DNA of 64,000 nt from Siphonodentalium dalli (GCA_032622095.1 CP136067.1:131755990-131819989), one strand, 5' to 3'. Shown: positions 23,648-34,556, counted from the stretch's first letter. Numbers and translations are program-made. The notes: generated by a model not told the origin, from the sequence alone.

Positions 23648-24029
23648 TTAACCCTTTACCCAACAAACCGGCCAAAAACGGCAAAATAAAGCTGCAACAG
23701 CCTAAATTATCTTGGGTCTGTCTCAATAAAACCATACAAATATGGATATCATTGGAACCGGCTCATTGACCACATTTAGATGGTTACAGTTATGCCCTGT
23801 GCCAATGCATTCTCTTATATATGCGAGTCGACCATAGGTCGCCTCGCATATTAAAAAAAAAACTTTTTTTAACACTTTTTACCATTTTTTCTTACATTCT
23901 TTAACAATTTTATAATTTTTAATGTGTTAAGCCAATGCATTCTCTTATATATGCGAGGCGACCTATGGTCGACTCGCATATATAAGAGAATGCATTGGCA
24001 CAGGGCCGTTCTGTTGGGTAAAGGGTTAT
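23648..24029. mobile_element. P-family MITE (P4), reversed, 24 bp from the exon 7 donor
   Basis: TTAA at 23648 and TTAT at 24026; inverted orientation relative to P1. Its right edge leaves only 24 bp of intron before the GTAAGT donor of exon 7. Confidence 0.85.
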
Positions 24030-24053
24030 TAGTAATTGTAGAAACAAACTTAC

Positions 24054-24446
24054 CCTCTGTTAAATTTAAATTGGGAAGACTGATACCAAGCCCTTCATCA
24101 ACGAAATCAAGCAAATCTCCATTAGGTTTATGCGTCTCATTCACGGCGGATGATAAGTTTTGGAAAGGCACAGCTGTAGACTCCCATTCAAGCATCTCCA
24201 TCGATCCCAAGTTAGGGGTCGTCGAATTAAAGCTCTGAGATGGCGTCAAAATATCTGTAAAATAAATAGGGGTCGTCGAATTAAAGCTCTGAGATGGCGT
24301 CAAAATATCTGTGAAATAAATAGGGGTCGTAGAATTAAAGCTCTGAGATGGCGTCAAAATATCTGTAAAATAAATAGGGGTCGTCGAATTAAAGCTCTGA
24401 GATGGAGTCAAAATATCTGTAAAATAAATAGGAGTTTGGATGAATC
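24054..24446 (-). CDS. NFE2L1: NRF1-like exon 7: NST-repeat domain (residues 428-559)
   Basis: A 393-nt exon, acceptor TTGACAG at 24447-24453, donor GTAAGT at 24053. An alternative acceptor CTAG eight bases earlier would give a stop. It encodes four tandem copies of TPIYFTDILTPSQSFNST (residues 432-503), then a non-repeated part with NLS, NET and NLT sequons and an acidic DLLDFVDEGLG segment. It corresponds to the NST domain of NRF1, the luminal glycosylated region whose asparagines are converted to aspartate by NGLY1/PNG-1 on activation. A P-family MITE ends 24 bp inside intron 7 from the donor. Confidence 0.88.
24215..24430 (-). repeat. Four in-frame 54-bp tandem repeats in exon 7
   Basis: Four units of exactly 54 bp (starting 24215, 24269, 24323, 24377) each encode the same 18 residues. 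The only differences among the units are single bases and all are synonymous (F, S and T codons). Each unit carries one NST sequon (asparagines 447, 465, 483, 501). It looks like a recent coding minisatellite under protein-level constraint, so copy number may vary between individuals. Confidence 0.95.
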
Positions 24447-24504
24447 CTGTCAATCTAGAAAAGATATGCGTTTGTTTGGAAAACTACGATGGACTAAAAT
24501 ATGA

Positions 24505-24765
24505 TGGCGGACATTTGAAGAATGAGGTCCCAGAGGGTGAATTTAGTGACGCTACCCCGTACAGTGGGCTAGAATTAACAAATTCATCCTCTAGGGACCT
24601 CATTCTGCATGGCTGCATCTGCTAACAAGGGAGACCTAGACTCAGATTTAAGTTCCCAAGATCTAGATGGTGAAGATTTTGATGTTCACCTATTGGGCAC
24701 CTCGATTATGCATTTTGTAAAATTTGTGTCGTCTGCCAATTTGGGAATAGAGAAATGAAACTAAC
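24505..24765. mobile_element. Partial S-long element
   Basis: S hairpin (GAATGAGGTCCCAGAGGG / CTAGGGACCTCATTCTGC) and S spacer (CTGCCAATTTGGGAATAG) without the second hairpin. It lies about 60 bp upstream of the exon 7 acceptor. Confidence 0.65.
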
Positions 24766-25062
24766 AAGACAGTCAATGACTGAGGAGTTGTACACCTGAC
24801 TGCAAAGACTGAGAAGACTGGAACTCTGAAGACTACAACAGTCAGTAATTGTCAAAATGACTCAAGACAAGTACATGTAGTTCTAAACAGGGAGATAGCT
24901 GGACGATCTTCGTTGAGCAGAGGTCTTCATCTTGAAATTTCTAATTGCACACCATTGACAAATTCTCCAACCCCCCCCCCTACACATTTTAAACAAGACA
25001 ACCAGTCATAAGTTCACAAAATTCCTTTTGCACATCCCTCTTAGGTTGGAATTTTACAACTG
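24766..25062. other. No feature recognised
   Basis: Includes a C-run near 24970. Confidence 0.4.
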
Positions 25063-25275
25063 CAGGGATTTTTCTGCCTATTTTGGGAATGGGTCCGGGT
25101 CCGTTCGAATTGGGAAAAAGGTGTCTTTACAAACTGGGATTTTCTATGTTTTAGAAAAATTCAATTAATCACTGTTACACACAAGTAAATAGTACTAATA
25201 CCGTAATTATCGGTGTATAACGCAACTTAAACACAGGTAACTCAAAGATGGAGTAAAATCCAAGCCCATTGAGGT

Positions 25276-26490
25276 TAGTGATGCGGACCGGACCGGACCA
25301 CCTTGGGTGGTCCGGTCCACTGCCAAGGCGGTCCAGTCCGGTCCATTCCGGTCCGGTACACATGCCTGGACCGGTCCAAAACGGTCCGGTCCACCTATAA
25401 TATGCTATATGTTAATGAATTCTCTGTTTTCTCAAAGTTTTACTCTGTATAGTACAACCTATAAGGTTACTGAGTTCAGTGCATTGCAATGAGTCCATAT
25501 TGTATGCATCATTGTCTGTCTATGGTGGGATATAATGGGAACGATGCACGATAATAGTATTTCTAGTAATGCGAACATGCACTAATTAAATGTATTGGAC
25601 AGATATATAGCTAGGGTCAGAATGTGTTATAACCAATCTAACATGGCACTCAACTATTCGTATGTATGATTCGTATCATACTTATTTTCATTAAATTGAA
25701 ATTTAAACGAAATAACTATACTATTATTATCTATTGTCTTCTCTGTATTATTGTTATAATTTTTGTTTTGGTAAAACATACTCTCCTAGATGGGGAGGAA
25801 ATAAAGATATATATACCTAATACAACTACTATTGGATTAATGTGACTGTCTTTTATATGTACTATGTAATGTGGTTTGCATGTTTCTTCGATAATTATAA
25901 CTGTGAAAAACAATAGAATACTCGATTCGATATCCATCCAAATTGATTAGTTGATGCCATGTTACACTGTTTATGACAAATAGTTCCATACTCATTCAGT
26001 TGCATGTTTGTCGCATTGATATGGTGCTACAAAGTGTTGGCCAATGTAGGATAGTAGTTATTAAAAACAATTTAGAACGAAACAAGCAATTTTTATATTT
26101 TGAAAATGTTTTCAGAATGCTTAACATTTTGCGACATCAAAGCAGGCGGCCGGTACTCGGCGACATCAAAGCAGGCGGCCGCCCACACTGGCACTTTCAT
26201 AAGGAAAGTGACATACATGTACAAAGTACATCCATACATTGTTTGCGTGGCATCAAACGTTTAATAGATATTAACCACTTGAATGCGTCAATACATCGTT
26301 GTTAATTGATATGACGGCAAATACGAAATAATATTCGCGATAGTTTATTTTTACTGAAGTAAAATAGTGGACCGGACCGGAGAGTACCGGACCGGCGGCA
26401 AAAAGCGGTCCGGTCCAGTGACACCCAGTCCGGACCGCGGTCCACCCCTGGACCGCGGACCGGTCCAAAGCGGTCCGGTCCGCATCACTA
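25276..26490. mobile_element. hAT-like element H2, nested in H7
   Basis: 1215 bp. Both ends are built from GGACCGGACC repeats, TAGTGATGCGGACCGG left and CCGGTCCGCATCACTA right. The 8-bp target duplication ATTGAGGT is perfect (25268-25275, 26491-26498). The interior is AT-rich with no transposase. Confidence 0.9.
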
Positions 26491-26829
26491 ATTGAGGTCC
26501 ATTTCTCAGCCTCAGGTAAGTTGAAAATTCACAGATAACAACGGAAGAATTCAAGACATCCACCAAACTTCGACGGAAAAACGGTAATGAAACACCCAAG
26601 GATGGATAGGTATCTAGTTGTAATTCAATAAATAAAATAAAATAATTAAAACCAAATCAATGTGTCCGTGTTATAATTCCCATATTGAGCTACCAGTACA
26701 GTACAACCGTACCACCATGAAGAGACAACACGGGTGATTACCGCTCATCGAAGACATATTTAAAAAAAAGCATGCGTGAGTTCTTTTCACTTCACTGCAC
26801 TCTCACATGACAACAATGTAAACAACATA

Positions 26830-26898
26830 ATTAGCAATCACTGAGTGGCAGCCAGCCCACTGTCCAGGGTCCCTCGCTGCCACCCAGCGATTGCTAAT
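26830..26898 (-). ncRNA. miRNA-precursor-like hairpin in intron 6
   Basis: Two 23-nt arms (TTAGCAATCACTGAGTGGC.. at 26831 and its near complement ending 26897) separated by a 23-nt loop. Read on the minus strand, the sense strand of the host gene, the only two non-Watson-Crick pairs become G-U wobbles. It sits near the middle of H7, so it may be the centre of a transposon. There is no evidence of expression. Confidence 0.35.
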
Positions 26899-27477
26899 CA
26901 CGATGTTCAGGGAAAGTGTGAATAACGTTGGCGGCATCTTTCATGTTCATCCAGGCAGCGGTGTCATTGTGAAATGCTGTTTTTACATCACCTACGCAAT
27001 TAGTTTACTGAATACAGTTCGGGGTGAATTAAATTGACAAGTTGTTTTAAACTTTATGCAAGTCCTTGCTGTGTACACATATTAAATACTACTTAATGGG
27101 GACACTATGTGTTGGTCGAAACATTTATATTTACTGTACACGTGTTTTAAATCAGCAATTTATTTAGAGTTATCATCCCTCTTTCATAAATGCACTGACT
27201 GGTAGAGGGGAGGTAATTCACATGGTAAGCTAATAGTTAGGTCGCCATTACACGATGCGGGCATGTTCCCGATTTACTACGGGTTTTCAGCCGTTTATCG
27301 ATCGACTGAGTGTACAAAACTCGGAAAAAAATTGATAATTATTCAATAAACCCGATGGTATTATATACCTGCCTGCAATTGGGAATTTGGTGGTTGAAAA
27401 TTGGGAATAAAGGTGCCTTTTTCCCATTGGGAATGGGGCCGTTTACCGGACCCTGAGGACACCTAAAAAAATCCCTG

Positions 27478-27989
27478 AACTGTTACTTCACGCTCTCCAA
27501 CTTTTGGAAAATTACAACCTGTCATAACCCATAAAGTTAAAATTCGACTATGAGTGGTATCCAGTTATGATAGCAGTCAACGAAATGTAGTAATCAAATG
27601 AATAGTGTACGTATTAGCCAATGTCTCCCGCTAGATTTGTTTTTGCATACAAAAAGAACATGATACAGTGATAACTTATAAGAGTAATACATTTATCTAT
27701 CAATCTAACCATACAATACTATTTACTTCAACTTGGTTCATGATTTATTTTACTTCATGTCATTAGAGGCAACGCATGAGAATAGTCCACTAAGTTAACT
27801 GTTAAAAGAGCATACCAGATATACAAATTTATCGTGAAAATAAATGAGCACCCCCCCCCCCCCCACCACCCACCCCTTCTTTATATTTCTGATTGATATT
27901 ATCATGTTAACACATGTGTCAATATACTTTGTAAATGCATTGCTATTTGTTTTTGTATCTTGAAGTCAATATGTAAATAAAGATATAAA

Positions 27990-28030
<41 letters not shown>

Positions 28031-28515
28031 AGTTAAAATTTGTGGCCAACCTGACACCCCCCCATAAAGTTACAACACATCAGCAGAGCATGTACGGTGC
28101 ATGGTTTATGAAGGATATAAGAATACAGTTATGCTCGGAAGTATTTGATGTTTGGATGGTGGAATTTAGGTCAAGTTGCTTAGAATTTGGCACGAACGAA
28201 CAAAAATGGTTATGCCATGAGGACTCGTTCGTGCAATTTTTAAAGGCCTGGTCCTACAATCAGTTTCTGTGGTCAAATTTTACTATACACGCCGATGCAC
28301 GAGGCCCCCAGGCTTACTGACGGGTGTATACACGCCGATGCGCAGTGCATTTATTTCTTTTGTAATTCGACTTTATGTTGTATTGTATATAATAGTCTAA
28401 TTTTTATCTCTCAGGCTCTTATATTCCCCCAAATTCACATCGGTAAACGCTGTGCCCAAAATATCGAAATGTGCTCAACATAAAAATGAGAATGTAATTT
28501 TTGCCATTACATAGC
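27478..28515. other. No gene recognised; C-run and (AT)n microsatellite
   Basis: A run of about 16 C near 27850 and an (AT)n tract at 27991-28028. The rest is AT-rich. Confidence 0.6.
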
Positions 28516-29602
28516 TACAGTAATGCCCTAAATAATCGACTCCTTAACGACAGCAGAATTATGGGTAATTTTTCAGGATTTAGTCGGAAATATGGCTTGT
28601 TGCTCTCACTGAGAGCTTTCCGATGAATGGCAACCAGGGACCAGCCGAGAGGGCGACGTGGGCGACTTCTTCGCCCTAGCGCCGTCCGCTTCGCCTTATT
28701 TTTGCAGTCGGGCGAAGTTCAAGTCGCCCTAAAAATTCCAAAGTTGACTGACGAAATTCGGCAAAATGCCCCAAATAATTTATGATAATTTACAACTGTC
28801 AACTGTGATTGCACACAATACTCCACTTACAGGGTGTATCATGGTGTTATAAAACAATTAACACCTGTAATGCTCCAATCTGGAAGCATGTTGACAGCGG
28901 AGTCTGATTACTGGCAGCTGTGAAAACATCGTCGGGCCTCAAGTGTTAATCTGGTTATTTTTAGATTACTGTGATTACCACACCTTACAATGAAGATTAC
29001 AACTCACACCTCTCACAATGTGTCAATTCATCACTCCCTATATGGAGTTTGGTTAAAGAAATTTTAAAACAAATTCATTTGTGAAGCATATTAAAATTTC
29101 AAACGGGATTACTAACAGAGCGCAGTAAAAGTGTTCATGATTTCGTTTCGTTTCTGTTTGATAAATATTGTTGGCATTTTTAACAACCCGAAAAATATGA
29201 AATAAAATCCTGTCATTCTCCCACAATTACGATATAAAATGCTGCTATCCTCTCACAATTATGTTTGGGTATTATTAATAGTTATTAGGGTCATGAAGTG
29301 AACATAATGACTCCATATTTCAACCATTGTTTCATAAGTTTAATTGACATATTTCATCTCTCCTATTTTCGTTCTATAGCGACTCCTGTCGTAGTACTGA
29401 TCAATTTAAATTTTGTAGACTCACTTCGCCCTATAGAACGGCCACTTCGCCTTATTTTTATAGTAGGGCGAAGTCATTTCGCCCTGAAAATCTGGTCTAG
29501 GCTGGTCCCTGATGGCAACAAGCCATATTTCTGACTAAATCCTGAAAAATTACCCATAATTCTGCTGTAGTTAAGGAGTCGATTATTTAGGGCATTACTG
29601 TA
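28516..29602. mobile_element. T-family MITE (T3), split by hAT-like H3
   Basis: Left arm from TACAGTAATGCCCTAAATAA to GATGAATGGCAAC; right arm from ATGGCAACAAGCC to TTTAGGGCATTACTGTA. The two arms form one palindrome when H3 is removed. Confidence 0.88.
28635..29511. mobile_element. hAT-like element H3
   Basis: 877 bp, ends CAGGGACCAGCC / GGCTGGTCCCTG. Perfect 8-bp target duplication ATGGCAAC (28627-28634, 29512-29519). Subterminal repeats of GGGCGAAG/CTTCGCCCT near both ends, as expected for hAT transposase-binding sites. Non-coding interior. Confidence 0.92.
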
Positions 29603-30353
29603 CGTTTATATACTTGTAGTACTGAGAAACACTGAAATATGGTATTTCATATAGATATCAATGATAAAATATCCTGGAAACAGTCATACTCAAACATGAA
29701 TGAATTGCAAGTTTTTTGGTCTAAATTCTTAAACTACGGGTATACATGTAGTTTGCCCTGATGTGGCCCAATTACACAAATATAAAGGCCTTCTCTGCAT
29801 GGTATGATTTTCCACCAAACTTCTCTTCCAACTGTAACGTCAAACATCATGACATCACTAATGAATGGCAACGCCTTTTCATTGCCTCTGGCAAAATTTT
29901 GCAGATAAGACAGATAAAATTAAATATAGTAGGTAGCCATTATATGTCTCTTTCTTCAGTCTATATTAATAGCATGACATTATCCAATTCTCGTGTGGTT
30001 TGAATTATGAGCGTTCTGAAAGTTTGAGGCGTTGGCAGCATTGCACCGATTGTACCACATTTTCTATGGTAGTACAATTCAGAATATCTAGAATTGTACC
30101 ACAAAACGACGTTCATGTATCCATGGGAATACAGACTATTGACCAATCAGGACGAGCCTTGTATGCAGGTTTAGGCAATCCAGATTTAAAAATATTTATT
30201 TATCATTGTACATGTATGCCAAAAACTTTTATGACATCCTAAATCCTAAATAAATCTGTTAATATTTATTCATTAATTAGAATAAAAGCCTAACTACCAA
30301 CCCCCGTTTTTTCTGACTTGTAACGTGAACCAGACATTTAATTATCTTTGGCC
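29603..30353. other. No gene recognised
   Basis: Intron 6 sequence. An inverted pair around GTACCACATTTTCTATGG / AGAATTGTACCACAAA near 30050-30105 is the only structure noticed. Confidence 0.4.
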
Positions 30354-30744
30354 TTAAAGGTACACAATCCGATTTTATGGTCCCTGTATCATCAGATTCC
30401 AACAACAACAACATTTCTTCAAAATACACTTTAGTATCAGAATTGATTAATTGCCAAAAAATAATGCTAACTACTGTCAACTCCAGTATAAAATTTTCCA
30501 AATGTGTTACATATCAACATATATTTTGTTCAACGCAATTTGGTATCGAGAGTATATCGGTCGACTTGTCAAATATTTGCTCGGCCGCCAAATATTCCAG
30601 GTGGTGAAAAATAACAGATTTCGAAAATTAATATCTGATAACTCTTGAGATTTGATGGATGGGTTCCACGAATCAAATATTTTTTACCCCCAAAGCCAAA
30701 TAAATAGTAAATTAGGAGCGTCAATTTGGATTTTGTATCTTTAA
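30354..30744. mobile_element. V-family TTAA-flanked MITE (V1)
   Basis: 391 bp, TTAA at both ends, inverted ends AAGGTACACAATCCG / GGATTTTGTATCTT. Parts of it recur at 60900-61048 and 61276-61400. Confidence 0.7.
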
Positions 30745-30759
30745 GATATTAGCAACAAT

Positions 30760-31000
30760 AATATAATTGTGAGATAGTCCTGTGCTGTTTATGGCAGGTA
30801 GTGTGGCATTTTGGATTAATTACCTGGAGAGTTCTGAGATAGCCCTGTGCTGTTATGGCATGTAGTGTGGAATTTTTATTAATTACCTGGAGAGTTCTGA
30901 GAAACCCCTGTGCTATTTATGACAGGTAGTGTGGAATTTTTGATTAATTACCTGGAGAGTTCTGAGATAGCCCTGTGCTGTTTATGGCAGGTAGTGTGGC
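30760..31000 (-). repeat. 63-65 bp tandem copies of the exon 6 / intron 6 boundary
   Basis: The block AATTACCTGGAGAGTTCTGA through GGCAGGTAGTGTGGCATTTT occurs with donors at 30821, 30884 and 30949 (plus-strand TACCTGG). Only the last is the real exon end; the others are decayed copies in the intron, each with CAGGTAATTAA at the donor position. Confidence 0.88.
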
Positions 31001-31189
31001 ATTTTGGATGAGAGCCGAGCTGACAGGGGATTCAGGAATGTAACCTGATTCGGCGTCCATATCAGTGTAGTTGTCAGTAGGAACGATGGCATTTGTCATG
31101 TCACTTGTCAGGTTCAACACGTTCACAATATCTTCCCATCGCTGTTCTATGCTATTCTGTCGTACCACAGCAACTGGCTCATTTTTTGC
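30952..31189 (-). CDS. NFE2L1: NRF1-like exon 6: acidic domain and first sequon cluster (residues 349-428)
   Basis: A 238-nt exon, acceptor TATATAG, donor GTAATT, phase 1 out. IEQRWEDIVNVLNL (residues 362-375) matches the family block in which a Trp-Glu/Asp helix sits in the acidic activation domain. It is followed by four possible N-glycosylation sequons (NLT 374, NYT 388, NAT 411, NST 418). The last 60 bp of the exon, including the donor, are repeated as decayed tandem copies downstream in intron 6 (30755-30950). Using any of those copies as donor would read the in-frame TAA just after the true donor. Confidence 0.88.
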
Positions 31190-31395
31190 CTATATAAGGA
31201 TAATGGTAATCATATTATCTGTAACATTAACATTTGTCATTTGAGAAAATGGATTATCCATTTTCATGCGTGTAAGATTTGTTAACTTTAGACTAATTTC
31301 AGATCAGAGAAAAGTGGAAAACAATATTAAATTTTCAAGTTATAAATAAACTCATCTATACAAGGATAACTTATAATGGTAAATCATATATACCA

Positions 31396-31988
31396 TTAAA
31401 GATGGTCTATCTCTTTGTAAACATGGCCTATATAGTTACCGGGGTATAAATATGGTCTATCTCTTTGTAAACATGTTCTATGTAGTTACCGGGGTATAAG
31501 ATATTAGATATGAATCGAAGTCCCCTGTCCGGAAATGCTTCTATCGATTAATATTGTTTATATTTCAAATATTTTCTGGTCTAAAAATGTGTGGTTGTCC
31601 AGATAACAAATAATAGTGGTTACTGTTAACAGAGACCAGAAATTTTATTGTGTAATTTTGTCACAAATAAACGTTAATTAGACTCATTATCGCTTATAAC
31701 TATGTAATAACACAATACAAATAAGTAATCTGGGACATTTGACGTTCAGAGCATAGCTATGGGAACACCCTTATGATCTCTATCGTATCGCTACCGTATA
31801 TGGTATCGCCTGAATGTTCTGTTCTAAAAATAGAACTTTATCTTCTCATTTTATAATAAAATATTTGAAATAAAATCAATATTAATTGATAGAAGCGTTT
31901 CCGGACATGGGTCTTCAATTCATTTTTATTATTTTAAACCCATGAAGCTATTTCAAAATTTTGATATGAAGAGATAATCCATCTTTAA
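31396..31988. mobile_element. U-family TTAA-flanked foldback MITE (U1)
   Basis: TTAA ends; inverted termini AGATGGTCTATCTCTTTG / AGAGATAATCCATCT. Inside, TTCCGGACA-type arms (CTTCTATCGATTAATATTG and its complement). The same family occurs at 56565-57088 and 57298-57491. Confidence 0.78.
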
Positions 31989-32033
31989 CATATGGGAAAA
32001 TAACCATTTTCATGTGTGCAAGATTTGATAACT

Positions 32034-32385
32034 TTAACCCTTTACCCAACAGAACGGCCCTGTGCCAATGCATTCTCTTATATATGCGAGTCGACCATAG
32101 GTCGCCTCGCATATATAAGAGAATGCATTGGCTTAACACATTAAAAATTATAAAATTGTTAAAGAATGTAAGAAAAAATGGTCAATGCATTCTCTTATAT
32201 ATGCGAGGCGACCTATAAGAGAATGCATTGGCACAGGGCATAACTGTAACCATCACAATGTGGTCAATGAGCCGGTTCCAATGATATCCATATTTGTATG
32301 GTTTTATTGAGACAGACCCAAGATAATTTAGGCTGTTGCAGCTTTATTTGGCCGTTTTTGGCCGGCTTGTTGGGTAAAGGGTTAA
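32034..32385. mobile_element. P-family MITE, internally deleted (P5)
   Basis: 352 bp; same TTAA-CCCTTTACCCAACA ends as P1 but part of the second palindrome is lost. Confidence 0.85.
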
Positions 32386-32484
32386 GACTATTTTCAGAGG
32401 AGAGAAAAGTGGAAAACAATATTAAATTTTGAAGTTTTTAACAAACCCTTTGTACACCATATACACCAAATACTCATTGACAAG

Positions 32485-32881
32485 TACAGTAATGCTCTAA
32501 TTAATCGACTGCTTAACCATAGCAGAATTATGGGTAACTTTTCAGGATTTAGTCGGAAATATGGCTTGTTGCCATTCATCGGAAAGCTCTGAGAGCAGTG
32601 AATCAATGCCTATTTTATCCAATAGTCTTAATTGCAATGTTGAGAATTCACCAAGTTCAGCCATGTTGTACAGTAATGCCCTAAGTAATCGACCTCTTAA
32701 CCAAAGCAGAATTATGGGTAACTTTTCAGGATTTAGTCGGAAATATGGCTTGTTGCCATTCATCGGAAAGCTCTGAGAGCTTTCTGATAAATGGCAACAA
32801 GCCATATTTCCGACTAAATCCTGAAAAGTTACCCATAATTCTGCTCTGGTTAAGAGGTCGATTACTTAGGGCATTAGTGCA
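32485..32881. mobile_element. T-family MITE pair (T4) with a 70-bp extra module
   Basis: A left T arm (32485-32599), a 70-bp module (CAGTGAATCAATGCCTATTT onwards, 32598-32668) and then a complete T copy (32669-32881). The same module lies inside T6 at 37950-38026. Confidence 0.75.
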
Positions 32882-33260
32882 TGCTTGCTTATATTTCCTA
32901 CAGAGGATAAATTTCACTGCAGCACAACCATCATAATTCCATAAAGTAATTTAACCCTATCTACAATTAATTGATTCTCACATTCAGTAATAGAATATAC
33001 ATTGGAATAGTCTATTATTAATTTGGAGGTACATCCGGGTAATAAAAGCAGACAACAGACAGAAACCCGTGCTGAACCCAGGAGATATTGGCATGCTTTG
33101 AAATAATTATCGTCACGGTGCCTGTCAAAATGACAGACACCAAATGGATGGTGCCTGTCATACTGATTCAAATCTTAATTATTCACATGGCCCAAGCTGG
33201 AAATATATATTGTTTACATGAAATAAATATGCCGTGAGCTTAAAATTATGAAATACTCAC
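32882..33260. other. No gene recognised
   Basis: Intron 5 sequence. CCTGTCAAAATGACAG near 33120 is a short palindrome. Confidence 0.4.
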
Positions 33261-33455
33261 TGGTTCGAGTAGTGTATAGGACTCTGGAGTGTCATACTGT
33301 TGAACTGGAGTTATGTCCTGATTATACGACTCTGGAGGATCGTACTGTGGAACGGGTGGAATTTCTTGAACAGGAAGTAAAGTATTGTTCTGAGCTGATG
33401 TGTTGCCCTCATCATTTTCTGCCCATTTCTCCAACAGCTGAACAAAGCTGACCGA
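33261..33455 (-). CDS. NFE2L1: NRF1-like exon 5: acidic/Pro-rich segment (residues 284-348)
   Basis: A 195-nt phase 0-0 exon, acceptor TTCCAG, donor GTGAGT. It begins SVSFVQLLEKW, resembling the short amphipathic segment after ETGE in vertebrate NRF1. It then has NTS and NNT sequons and two near-copies of a PVxQYDxPESY motif (residues about 318-327 and 333-343). The segment is probably part of the acidic transactivation region (inferred from position). A Q-family MITE (33522-33660) lies 67 bp upstream of the acceptor. Confidence 0.88.
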
Positions 33456-33521
33456 CTGGAACAAGAAGAGAATGTACATGTAATGTGACAAGTGAATGGA
33501 TACTGGTACGTAACACCAAAT

Positions 33522-33660
33522 TTAACCCTTTCATGACTGGAGCTGCGCTGGTATAGCATTACAGATCATAGGGAACATCGCATATATATTATATATGGGA
33601 GAATGCATTGGCACAGAGTTTTGACAAAATTTAAGGAAGCTCCAGTCATAGAAGTGTTAA
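33522..33660. mobile_element. Q-family MITE (Q3)
   Basis: TTAA at 33522 and 33657; ends CCCTTTCATGACTGGAGC / GCTCCAGTCATAGAAGTG. A short, internally deleted copy in intron 4. Confidence 0.78.
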
Positions 33661-33866
33661 TAAAAGGTTGCTGTCCCGCGAAAAAAAGTGGCATTTTTGG
33701 GGAGTTGGCTTTGTTTTGAAACAAAAATGTGAAATTTTGGCAAACATCTTTGAAAAAACTTTGAAATTACCTTGGCTGTCATAAATCACCAACAGTGACT
33801 ATTTTCAGCTTGACTTGCGTCTTCTCAAATGTGCATCAAGAAATGATGTTGAATGGAAAAAGGGAT

Positions 33867-34029
33867 TACAGTAATGCCCTAAGTAATCGACCCCTTAACC
33901 ACAGCAGAATTATGGGTAACTTTTCATTATTTAGTCGGAAATAAGGCTTGTTGCCATTCATCGGAAAGCTCTCGGGTTACCCATAATTTTGCTGTGGTTA
34001 AGGAGTCGATTACTTAGGGCATTACTGTA
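33867..34029. mobile_element. T-family MITE (T5)
   Basis: TA-flanked; left arm full, right arm missing its inner half. Ends CAGTAATGCCCTAAGTAATC on both sides. Confidence 0.85.
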
Positions 34030-34097
34030 ACACCATTTGAAGAAGTAAAGTAGTGTTCAGACGAGGAAGTTGAAATTGTATTATAGACAAGCCTCAG

Positions 34098-34556
34098 TTT
34101 TAGTGTGCCTGTCATTTGCAGAATGAGGTCCCCAGAGGGTGAATTTAGTGATGCTATCCCACATAGCAGACTAGCATCACCAAATTCACCCTCTGGGGAC
34201 CTCATTCTGCATGGCCTCCTCTGCTATGGGAGACATACTCAGATTGAAGTTCCCAAATGGTGAATATTGTGATGTACACCCATTGGGAACCTTGATTATG
34301 CAACGTGTTGTCTGCAAATTTGGGGATATAGAGAAACTAAACTAAAAAAAATAATAGAATCTGTGTGAAGAAGTTTCTATAGAAATTTGATAACTTTGAT
34401 AACTTTCCAGAGAAGATGAGGCCTAAGCAGAATGAGGTCCCCGGACGGTGAATTTAGTGATGCTAGCCTGCTATGCAGGATAGCATCACTAAATTCACCC
34501 TCTGGGACCTCATTCTGCAAATGACAGACACACTATTTGCGCAGTATTTGCAGACT
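34098..34556. mobile_element. S-long element
   Basis: Two S hairpins around a spacer, the most complete S-long copy in the window; starts AGTGTGCCTGTCATTTGC. Confidence 0.8.

Larger units (their letters stand above)
25063..27477. mobile_element. hAT-like element H7, split by H2
   Basis: Ends CAGGGATTTTT / AAAAATCCCTG, with matching subterminal blocks (TTGGGAAAAAGGTGTCTTTA left; its near complement around 27405-27430). Without H2 it is about 1.2 kb. No transposase frame. Confidence 0.65.

Noticed and set aside
24447-24462. Alternative exon 7 acceptor eight bases upstream (TTTTCTAG)
   Set aside because: With the phase-1 base from exon 6 it gives an immediate TGA stop.
24160-24504. Plus-strand frame with repeated RRIKALRWRQNICKINRG
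   Set aside because: Antisense shadow of the exon 7 54-bp repeats.
27991-28028. (AT)n tract as a possible origin or promoter
   Set aside because: Simple microsatellite without other support.
31948-32218. Short frames encoding QCILLYMRVDHRSPRIYKRMHW, repeated at 19171 and 23924
   Set aside because: They fall on the palindromic stems of P/Q MITEs and recur in both orientations; repeats, not genes.
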